Origin: Bacteroidetes bacterium UBA2475
GTDB lineage: Bacteria > Bacteroidota > Bacteroidia > B-17B0 > Aurantibacillaceae
NCBI GenBank assembly: GCA_002342065.1
Contig: DDPF01000003.1
Span: 352,769-416,768 of the forward strand
Reading direction: 5' to 3'
Length of the DNA stretch: 64,000 nt
Part shown: positions 16,053-23,040 of the stretch, piece after piece
Layout: the number at the start of each line of letters is the position of its first letter
Numbering within the stretch: the stretch's first letter is position 1
Program-made: the position numbers and the translations under genes
Notes under the pieces: generated by a model
Database searches by the model: none
What the model was told of the DNA's origin: nothing
Seen by the model: only the letters and a program-made list of their open reading frames with translations

Positions 16053-18221
16053 ATGAAAAAATTAGTATTCATTCTTATTTCAATTCCCGTTTTAGTTTTT
16101 TCGCAACAAAAACTAACATTAGAGAATATTTGGGCAAGCGGTATGTTCTATGCAAAACATGCCGAAAGTTTTAATGTGATGAACGACGGTGTAAATTACG
16201 TTGATATTGTGTCGCAAGCAGGAGAATTTACTTTAAGCCAATTCGATCTTAAAACAGGAAATAAAGTTAAAGATCTTGTAAAGGGAAGCGATGTAAAATT
16301 CAATGGGCAACAACTTGATATAAAAACATACCAGTTTAGCCCAAATGAAGATAAATTGTTATTGCATGAAAATATGGTAAATGTTTACCGTCGTTCACCA
16401 AAAGCAAATTATTACGTTTACGATATTGCCACAAAAAAAACAACGCAGCTTTCAGACAAAGGCCAACAAATGTTCCCTAATTTTTCACCGGACGGAAAAA
16501 AAGTTGCTTATGTAAGAGACAATAATCTATACATCAAATATCTTGAAACTGGCCTTGAAGTTACCGTTACCCGCGATGGCGAAGCGAATAAGATCAAGAA
16601 CGGTTGGGCCGATTGGGTTTATGAAGAAGAATTTTCGCGCGCCGATTATTTTGACTGGAGCAGCAACAGCCAATATTTAGCTTATGTAAAATTTGATGAG
16701 ACACGTGTAAAAGAGTACACTATGGATTATTATAATAGCGAACTATATCCAACTAAATACACCTTTAAATACCCAAAAGCCGGCGAAGATAATTCTATTG
16801 TATCAGTTCATGTTTTTGACGAGACCAGCAAAAAAACTGTTATCGCAGATATTGGTGCCGAAAAAGATATTTACATTCCACGCATTCAATTCACCAATAA
16901 TCCTTTGGTACTTTCTATTACACGCCTTAACCGTTTACAAAATAAACTCGAATTAATTTTTACCGACGTTATTGGTGGAAAGGGTATTGTTGCCTACACC
17001 GATGAAAGTAAAACTTATGTTGACGTAACAGATGATCTGCGTTTTGTTGGCGATAAAGGATTTATTATTTCGAGTGAGCGTAACGAATACAATCATTTAT
17101 ATTATTATGATATCAGTGGTAAATTAATTAATCAGATCACAAGCGGCCAATGGGACGTAATGGAGTTTAGCGGTTTTGATGAGGACACAAAAACACTTTA
17201 TTATGTGTCTACAGAAAATGGTGCTATTAACCGCGATGTGTATAGTATAAAACTGAACGGGAAAGATAAAAAACGTTTATCAACCAAACCCGGTTTCACA
17301 GATTTTGAATTTACTCCCGGCTTTAAATATTATATTTCAAGTCATAGTGATGCAAACACACCACCGGTTTATGAATTAAATAGCATAGATGGAAAAACGG
17401 TAAAATTACTGGAAGACAATAAGGAATTAAAAAGCACAATGAAAAATTATAATTTATCTACTAAACAATTTTTCAAATTTAAAACTTCGGAAGGTGTTGA
17501 ATTAAATGGCTGGATGTTAAAACCGCAAAATTTTGATTCAACAAAAAAATACCCGGTGTATATGTATGCTTATGGTGGCCCTGGTGCTAACGAAGTTAAT
17601 AACTCATGGGATGGCGTTGATTATTTTTGGCACAGTTTATTGAACCAGGAAGGTTATATGGTTGTTTGTGTAGATAATAGGGGTACGCAGGGACGCGGAC
17701 GCCAGTTTAAACACAGCACGTATATGCAATTGGGTAAATTGGAAACAATAGACCAAATCGAAGTTGCAAAATATTTAGGAAAACAATCTTATGTTGATAG
17801 TAAACGTATCGGTTTCCAGGGATGGAGTTATGGCGGTTATATGGCCTCTTTATTAATTTCAAAAGGTGGCGATATTTTTAAAACATCTATTGCTGTTGCG
17901 CCGGTTACTAACTGGAAATATTACGACAATATTTATACCGAGCGTTTTTTACGCAAACCACAGGATAATAAAAACGGTTACGAAGATAATTCGCCGACCA
18001 ATTTTGTAAAAGGGATAAAAGGAAAATTCTTATTGATACACGGAAGTGCTGATGACAATGTGCATTTACAGAACAGCATGGAATTGGCAAATGCTTTGGT
18101 AGAAAATAATATCCCTTTTGATTTTATGCTATATCCAAACAAGAATCATGGCATTTATGGAGGTTACACACGCTTACACATTTTTTCGAAAATGTTGAAG
18201 TTTACAAAAGAAAATTTATAA
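16053..18221 (+). CDS. Dipeptidyl peptidase IV (S9B family)
   Basis: 722 residues with an N-terminal signal peptide (LVFILISIPVLVFSQQ). The N-terminal beta-propeller (about 40-480) carries WADWVYEEEF, the Glu-Glu motif that grips the substrate's amino terminus. The C-terminal alpha/beta-hydrolase domain has the nucleophile S592 in GWSYGGYM, D667 in GSADDNVH and H699 in KNHGIYG. It removes N-terminal X-Pro or X-Ala dipeptides, here in the periplasm or at the cell surface. It ends one base before the sirtuin gene starts, suggesting a shared transcript. Confidence 0.94.
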   Translation: MKKLVFILISIPVLVFSQQKLTLENIWASGMFYAKHAESFNVMNDGVNYVDIVSQAGEFTLSQFDLKTGNKVKDLVKGSDVKFNGQQLDIKTYQFSPNEDKLLLHENMVNVYRRSPKANYYVYDIATKKTTQLSDKGQQMFPNFSPDGKKVAYVRDNNLYIKYLETGLEVTVTRDGEANKIKNGWADWVYEEEFSRADYFDWSSNSQYLAYVKFDETRVKEYTMDYYNSELYPTKYTFKYPKAGEDNSIVSVHVFDETSKKTVIADIGAEKDIYIPRIQFTNNPLVLSITRLNRLQNKLELIFTDVIGGKGIVAYTDESKTYVDVTDDLRFVGDKGFIISSERNEYNHLYYYDISGKLINQITSGQWDVMEFSGFDEDTKTLYYVSTENGAINRDVYSIKLNGKDKKRLSTKPGFTDFEFTPGFKYYISSHSDANTPPVYELNSIDGKTVKLLEDNKELKSTMKNYNLSTKQFFKFKTSEGVELNGWMLKPQNFDSTKKYPVYMYAYGGPGANEVNNSWDGVDYFWHSLLNQEGYMVVCVDNRGTQGRGRQFKHSTYMQLGKLETIDQIEVAKYLGKQSYVDSKRIGFQGWSYGGYMASLLISKGGDIFKTSIAVAPVTNWKYYDNIYTERFLRKPQDNKNGYEDNSPTNFVKGIKGKFLLIHGSADDNVHLQNSMELANALVENNIPFDFMLYPNKNHGIYGGYTRLHIFSKMLKFTKENL

Positions 18222-18222
18222 T

Positions 18223-18918
18223 ATGGTCAAAAAACGCCTGATAGTATTTACCGGTGCCGGAATTAGTGCAGAAAGCGGAATTAAAACATTTCGCGATTCA
18301 GGTGGGCTTTGGGAAGAACATAAAATAGAAGATGTGGCAACCCCCGAAGCGTGGGTAAAGAACAGGGAGTTAGTTTTAGAATTTTACAACCAACGTCGTA
18401 AACAGGTAATTGCAGCTAAACCAAATGCAGCGCATGATTTTATTGCCGAGCTGCAAAATAAATTTGAAGTGCAGGTGATCACCCAAAATGTAGACGATCT
18501 GCATGAGCGCGCCGGAAGTAAGAACGTGATGCACCTACATGGCGAAATAATGAAAGCAAGAAGCACTGTTGATCCGACTTTGGTTTATCCCTTAAAAAAA
18601 CCGGAAATTATAATTGGTGATCTTTGTGTAATGGGTTCGCAGTTACGCCCACATATTGTTTGGTTTGGCGAAGATGTGCCATATATGGAGCAAGCAAATG
18701 CCCTTGCCGAACAAGCTGACTTTTTTGTTGTAGTTGGCACTTCATTAAATGTTTACCCGGCAGCAGGCATAATAAATTTTGTAAATGTAAACACACCCAA
18801 GTGGTTGGTAGATCCAGGTGATTTTAATTTAGATTATATAAAACAATTAAAGCATATTAAACAAACCGCCGTTAATGGAGTAAAAAGTTTAAAAGAAGAG
18901 TTGTATAAAAGTTTGTAA
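18223..18918 (+). CDS. cobB: NAD-dependent protein deacylase (sirtuin), zinc cysteines absent
   Basis: 231-residue Sir2-family enzyme. NAD-binding motifs TGAGISAESGIKTFRD (about 10-25), QNVDDLHERAG (88-98), LHGE with catalytic H106, and VGTSLNVYPAA are intact. Y55 and R58 (EFYNQRRKQ) correspond to the Tyr-x-x-Arg pair that marks Sirt5/CobB-type desuccinylases. The usual four zinc-binding cysteines are missing: the whole protein has one Cys (C135) and the zinc-module region is short (KARSTVDPTLVYP). It is therefore a zinc-less sirtuin, as also seen in some relatives in this phylum. It starts one base after the DPP IV stop. Confidence 0.9.
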   Translation: MVKKRLIVFTGAGISAESGIKTFRDSGGLWEEHKIEDVATPEAWVKNRELVLEFYNQRRKQVIAAKPNAAHDFIAELQNKFEVQVITQNVDDLHERAGSKNVMHLHGEIMKARSTVDPTLVYPLKKPEIIIGDLCVMGSQLRPHIVWFGEDVPYMEQANALAEQADFFVVVGTSLNVYPAAGIINFVNVNTPKWLVDPGDFNLDYIKQLKHIKQTAVNGVKSLKEELYKSL

Positions 18919-18919
18919 A

Positions 18920-18966
18920 AGACCTGTCAGGTTTAAATGAAAACTCGGTTAAAACCTGACAGGTCT
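18920..18966. terminator. Long hairpin after the sirtuin gene (bidirectional terminator or REP-like repeat)
   Basis: A 15-bp perfect stem: AGACCTGTCAGGTTT (18920-18934) pairs with AAACCTGACAGGTCT (18952-18966) around a 17-base loop. It begins right after the sirtuin stop and lies between convergent genes. There is no long U-run, so it could be a dispersed REP-like element. Confidence 0.6.
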
Positions 18967-19012
18967 ACACGTAATTTTTCTAAAGTCATTTCAAGTACAA
19001 AGAAAGATAAAA

Positions 19013-20467
19013 CTACTCCTTAACTATTTTTTTTGTAGCAATAATTTTATCCTCACTAATTATTTTTAAGAAATATAAACCGGTATTTAAATTCTTAATA
19101 TCAAGTTTTAAATTTTTAGTTTCGTTTAGTTCTTCAAATACAATTTGCCCCAAAGCATTTGCAATTTCTATTTTTACTTTATCACTGTTTTCTAATTCAA
19201 TATTTAAAATAGCGTTTGTTGGATTCGGATAAACTAAAGTACTATTATATTGTAAAATTGCAAGATCATTTATATTTGTAAGCAATGGGATATTATTAAA
19301 ATAATAATCAGGAAAAATAGGTAAACTAAAATTACATGCCTTGTTATTTAAACCAATCGCATTATATTGAAAATTGCACGCGGCGCCATTTGCATTTGGA
19401 TTATGAATAACATGCAAAGTATCAATAAAGCCGCCCGTTCGCGCAATATAAATCTTGCCATTTGGGGCTAGCTGCATGTGACCTAAGCCGCAAAAGCAAA
19501 CCGTTTGTAAGGGAAAAGGCACATCCCAGAAACCATACTTACTTGCTGCGATTGCAGAGGAAGTAAAAACTGAAAGGTCGAATTGTTCAATAACATTGCC
19601 CGACAAACCACCACCTATATGCGCAAAATAGATTTTATTAGAATTTGTAGAGAATTCACAGGAATAAGTGGTATAACCAATTGCGCCGGTATCATTCGTT
19701 AATTGAATTTGATTATTTAACTGCCCTGTTGAATTATTGAATTGGTAAAAATGAAAGTTATTGCTATCAAAATCAACAAATTTTAAACCATCAGGAGAAA
19801 ATCTAAAATTAATATATTGCAAACTATTATAAGCGCTTATTACGCGATTAACGGTGTCAGGCCCAAGATTATTTACAGGTATCATACATAAATTATATGG
19901 TGAGTTCTTTTCAGCATAAGCTAACCAGTAATCAGTTCCATTTGCATGCTTTGTAAAAGCCATACCCTGATATGCTTGTCCTCTTACTAATATGTTTTTC
20001 TGCCCTGATACAACTGCCCCGTTGCCCGCATCTAAAGTTATATCTACAACACTATAACGTAAATTAAAACTACAATTATCATTAATACATCCATTGACAA
20101 AAACAAAATATTGATTTGGATTCCCGGGACGTGGAATTATTTGAGAAGCTAGCCCAGTATTTTTGTCGCTGTTTAATAATGTGCCGTTCATCATCGGTTG
20201 ATGGTTTTTGTTCCAAATAGTATCACCATTACAATAAAACAATAAATTGCCTAGCGTATCACTTATGGAACTGTTACCTTCAAACACAACCCCATTACTC
20301 CCATTAAAAACAGTTGGTACTCCTGTTGACATATTAAAATCTAAACCTGCTTTGTGGCCAAAGCGCCAATGTTTTGTGCGATTTAATAACGCTTGTTGAG
20401 TTTGAGCATTGAACTCGTAAATAAATCCTAAACACAAAAAGATAAAGATGTAGTTAATTTTTTTCAT
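19013..20467 (-). CDS. Secreted beta-propeller-like protein with T9SS sorting domain
   Basis: 484 residues: signal peptide (INYIFIFLCLGFIYEFNAQ), a body of short repeated beta units, and a type A T9SS C-terminal domain (VYPNPTNAILNIELENS, NTGLYFLKIISEDK). The body contains FEGNSSISDTLGNLLFYCNG, QMNGTLLNSDKN-like turns, FRFSPDGLKFVDFDS and GHMQLAPNGKIYIARTGG, a pattern common to WD40-like propellers in Bacteroidota gliding and adhesion proteins. No enzyme motif. Exported by SprA and probably surface-attached or released. The start region lies next to AT-rich DNA with a TATATTTT -7-like box. Confidence 0.85.
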   Translation of the reverse strand: MKKINYIFIFLCLGFIYEFNAQTQQALLNRTKHWRFGHKAGLDFNMSTGVPTVFNGSNGVVFEGNSSISDTLGNLLFYCNGDTIWNKNHQPMMNGTLLNSDKNTGLASQIIPRPGNPNQYFVFVNGCINDNCSFNLRYSVVDITLDAGNGAVVSGQKNILVRGQAYQGMAFTKHANGTDYWLAYAEKNSPYNLCMIPVNNLGPDTVNRVISAYNSLQYINFRFSPDGLKFVDFDSNNFHFYQFNNSTGQLNNQIQLTNDTGAIGYTTYSCEFSTNSNKIYFAHIGGGLSGNVIEQFDLSVFTSSAIAASKYGFWDVPFPLQTVCFCGLGHMQLAPNGKIYIARTGGFIDTLHVIHNPNANGAACNFQYNAIGLNNKACNFSLPIFPDYYFNNIPLLTNINDLAILQYNSTLVYPNPTNAILNIELENSDKVKIEIANALGQIVFEELNETKNLKLDIKNLNTGLYFLKIISEDKIIATKKIVKE

Positions 20468-20600
20468 TTTTAAAATATAGAACGTTTGTTTAATAAATGT
20501 AGTATAAAAAATGTAAAAAGCAAATTTTAGTGTGTTAAATTAGTTGTGGCTTTGTATAATGTTTTATTGCCGAGCACTGAGGGTAAATCTATTCAATAAA

Positions 20601-20632
20601 AAAAAGCCACCGAAAATTTTCAGTGGCTTTTT
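20601..20632 (-). terminator. Terminator hairpin, minus strand
   Basis: AAAAAGCCAC (20601-20610) pairs with GTGGCTTTTT (20623-20632), and the loop itself contains the palindrome GAAAATTTTC. It lies 36 bases after the stop of the small cysteine-rich gene on the minus strand, and works in both directions. Confidence 0.75.
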
Positions 20633-20668
20633 ACTTTTTACTCAAACAATAACCTTATAGCTTTAGGA

Positions 20669-20824
20669 TCATTTTCTACCTGGACATTTTTTACAACGAT
20701 CGCCTTTTTTAAAATTTTTGCAGCAATCCTTTTTCTTTTTACAGCAATCTGTAAAAACACTTAAAGGACAGTTATTCTGAAAAAATATAAGCGCTTTTGG
20801 CTTTTCTGCGTTCTCTAAGTTCAT
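20669..20824 (-). CDS. Small cysteine-rich peptide (51 residues), unknown function
   Basis: Encoded on the minus strand from ATG 20824 to a TGA at 20671-20669. The C-terminal part carries seven cysteines among lysines: NCPLSVFTDCCKKKKDCC, then KNFKKGDRCKKCPGRK. The CC-x4-DCC and C-x2-C spacing suggests a metal-binding knuckle, and the lysine richness suggests nucleic-acid contact, but neither is shown. It is followed by a strong terminator and lies divergently from the DAHP synthase start (68 bases apart), which supports a real transcription unit. I recall similar lysine/cysteine tails in other Bacteroidota small proteins but cannot name a family. Too short for common gene finders. Confidence 0.6.
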   Translation of the reverse strand: MNLENAEKPKALIFFQNNCPLSVFTDCCKKKKDCCKNFKKGDRCKKCPGRK

Positions 20825-20892
20825 ACAGTAAAACTAATTCAATCATTTTGTTTTTTAAATACCATAAAAAGGGTAATTTTCGGGTCTCAAAC

Positions 20893-21969
20893 ATGAACAT
20901 TGCACCCCTAAATAGCTGGTTAACCTCAAATACCCAACCCTTATTAATAGCGGGCCCTTGCGGTGCCGAGTCGCTTGAACAGCTGATGAATACGGCAAAA
21001 GGACTAAAAGAAACAGGAAAAGTGGCTTTATTCCGTGCCGGCGTCTGGAAACCCCGTACCCGACCCAATGCCTTTGAAGGCAAAGGCGAAGAGGCTTTAA
21101 AATGGCTAGTGGAAATAAAGAAAGAATTTGGTTTTAAAATTACGGTAGAAGTTGCCAATGCCCAGCATACCGAACTAGCCCTAAAATATGGAATAGACGT
21201 TTTATGGATAGGTGCCCGCACTACGGTTAATCCATTTAGCGTGCAGGAAATTGCGGATGTTTTAAAAGGCATGGATGTGCCGGTGATGGTAAAAAATCCT
21301 ATTCATGCCGACCTGCAATTGTGGGTTGGTGCAATTGAGCGCATAAGTAATAGTGGTATTACCAAACTCGCTGCTATTCACCGTGGTTTTTATGTTTATG
21401 GTAAAACAAAATACCGTAACAAACCCATGTGGCAATTGCCAATAGAATTAAGAACTCTGTTTTCTGAATTACCAATTATTTGTGATCCAAGTCATATTTC
21501 CGGTAACCGCGAATTAATTCCTTCTGTTGCACAAAAAGCGTTAGATCTTGGCATGAACGGTTTAATGATCGAGTCGCATTTTAACCCTGCTATTGCATTG
21601 AGTGATGCAGAACAACAGTTAACTCCTACACAATTAAATGACGTAATTTCAAAATTAATTTTACGTAAACAACGTGCAAGCGATGATGCTGTAATTGATA
21701 AGTTAGCAGAGCTGCGAAACATTATTGATGAAGTAGACGAAGAATTAATTAATGTTCTAAAAAAACGTACACAAATAATTGAAGAGATAGGTTCGTATAA
21801 AAAAGAACATCACATCACTATTTTTCAATTAGAGCGCTGGCAGGAAATTTTGCGTACCCGAGCGCAACTTGCAGAAAAATTAGGTATCTCAAGAAATCAC
21901 GTAGAAAAAATTTGTCAGCTTTTGCATGAAGAAAGTATTCGTATCCAGAATAGCGTAATGAATAAGTGA
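20893..21969 (+). CDS. Bifunctional DAHP synthase / chorismate mutase
   Basis: 358 residues. I choose ATG 20893 (MNIAPLNSW) because the upstream codons from 20797 overlap the divergent cysteine-rich gene and have no domain character. The N-terminal two-thirds is a type I beta/beta-alpha barrel DAHP synthase: LLIAGPCGAESLEQL, FRAGVWKPRTRPNAFEGKG, VMVKNPIHAD and PIICDPSHISGNRE. The C-terminal ~85 residues (LAELRNIIDEVDEELINVLKKRTQIIEEIG) are an AroQ-type chorismate mutase. The enzyme opens the shikimate pathway and commits chorismate to prephenate, so it feeds phenylalanine and tyrosine synthesis. The fused mutase often mediates feedback control. Confidence 0.94.
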   Translation: MNIAPLNSWLTSNTQPLLIAGPCGAESLEQLMNTAKGLKETGKVALFRAGVWKPRTRPNAFEGKGEEALKWLVEIKKEFGFKITVEVANAQHTELALKYGIDVLWIGARTTVNPFSVQEIADVLKGMDVPVMVKNPIHADLQLWVGAIERISNSGITKLAAIHRGFYVYGKTKYRNKPMWQLPIELRTLFSELPIICDPSHISGNRELIPSVAQKALDLGMNGLMIESHFNPAIALSDAEQQLTPTQLNDVISKLILRKQRASDDAVIDKLAELRNIIDEVDEELINVLKKRTQIIEEIGSYKKEHHITIFQLERWQEILRTRAQLAEKLGISRNHVEKICQLLHEESIRIQNSVMNK

Positions 21970-21977
21970 AACATTTA

Positions 21978-22142
21978 GCCACTAATTGCACTAATTTCAC
22001 AAAAATATTCTTTGTTAATCATTTAAACGATTGGTGAAATTAATTTAATTCAAGCCAAATATTTAGCTTGAATTAATAATTACACAAAAAAAATTTGAAA
22101 CAAACCAATTTGTAATTAGTGTTGTTTAGTGAAATTCGTGGC
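21978..22142. repeat. Imperfect palindromic intergenic element
   Basis: The outer ends GCCACTAATTGCACTAATTTCAC (21978-22000, shortened on pairing) and GTGAAATTCGTGGC (22129-22142) are inverted repeats with an internal gap. Nested inside, AATTCAAGC (22047-22055) pairs with GCTTGAATT (22066-22074). This looks like a REP/MITE-like element or a double terminator between the two convergent genes. No coding sequence is seen in 21970-22180. Confidence 0.45.
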
Positions 22143-22180
22143 AAAAAAATAATCTGCTTTATTCGACGAGTTGTTTGCTA

Positions 22181-22987
22181 TTACTCTTTAACAAATTTAG
22201 TTGTACCGATCAACTTATCATTTTCTTTTATCTGAATAAAATAAATTCCGCTAACAACATTATTTAAAATGATTTTATTTCTTAAATTATCAATTGGTTG
22301 TTTTAAGATCAATTGCCCGATAGTATTATAGATCTCAACGTTGGAATTTTCATTGATCGTATTTAACTGCAAATTAAATTCACCGTTGTTAGGGTTAGGA
22401 GAAATATTAATTTTAGTTTCATCACTTAATTCATTTATAGAATTACTTATTCCAACATTACAAAGCGAACTCGAAGGAATGGCAATACTGTTGCCGGTAA
22501 GCTGTGCAGTGTTTCCGCAATTAGCTAAAGTAATTGAGAGTTGATAACCGCATTCGTAAGGTTGATTTAGAACTGTTGGTGTGCCTACTAACATAAATTG
22601 CCCTGCAACAGTTGCAGAAAGGACGCAGGAAAATTGATATAAGGGCGAAGCGGTTGTAAATGTATAAGTATCGCCAACATTAACCGGAGTGGTGCCGGTT
22701 TGCGCGCAGGTTATAGGCGCCGGACCAGAAACATTGATCGCAGTAATTTTATATTGTAATGTTACGGCACTTGCAACGGGCGTAAGTCCGCCATTAGTTG
22801 GAGTAGTAATAACAAAATAATCAGAGGATGATGTCATAGAACAAAAACCAATTAAATTAAATCCAAAATTTGCAACGTTGCTATTTATCGGAACATTTAC
22901 ATTAAGGCTTGGAAAAACCTGTGCGTTGGTTTTTATATTCATTAACAGAATGAACATAAAAGCAATTTTTAGGATCATTGTTTTCAT
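22181..22987 (-). CDS. Secreted protein with T9SS sorting domain
   Basis: 268 residues from Met 22987, which opens a good signal peptide (ILKIAFMFILLMNIKTNAQ); the frame extends 33 bases upstream with no signal character. The body is Ser/Thr/Pro-rich with two cysteine pairs (FCSMTSSSDYF, ITCAQTGTTP, FSCVLSATVAG, YECGYQLSITLANCG), suggesting disulfide-bonded beta domains. The last ~80 residues (NISPNPNNGEFNLQLNT, NTIGQLILKQP, VSGIYFIQIKENDK) are a type A T9SS C-terminal domain. No known catalytic domain. Surface or secreted. Confidence 0.82.
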   Translation of the reverse strand: MKTMILKIAFMFILLMNIKTNAQVFPSLNVNVPINSNVANFGFNLIGFCSMTSSSDYFVITTPTNGGLTPVASAVTLQYKITAINVSGPAPITCAQTGTTPVNVGDTYTFTTASPLYQFSCVLSATVAGQFMLVGTPTVLNQPYECGYQLSITLANCGNTAQLTGNSIAIPSSSLCNVGISNSINELSDETKINISPNPNNGEFNLQLNTINENSNVEIYNTIGQLILKQPIDNLRNKIILNNVVSGIYFIQIKENDKLIGTTKFVKE

Positions 22988-23040
22988 TTTATAATCCCGG
23001 TTTTTATTTTGCCGGATCATTATAAATATAGTGAAAAAAA

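Noticed and set aside
20797..20892. N-terminal extension of the DAHP synthase frame
   Set aside because: It overlaps the divergent cysteine-rich gene, has no family match, and ATG 20893 starts the conserved domain directly.
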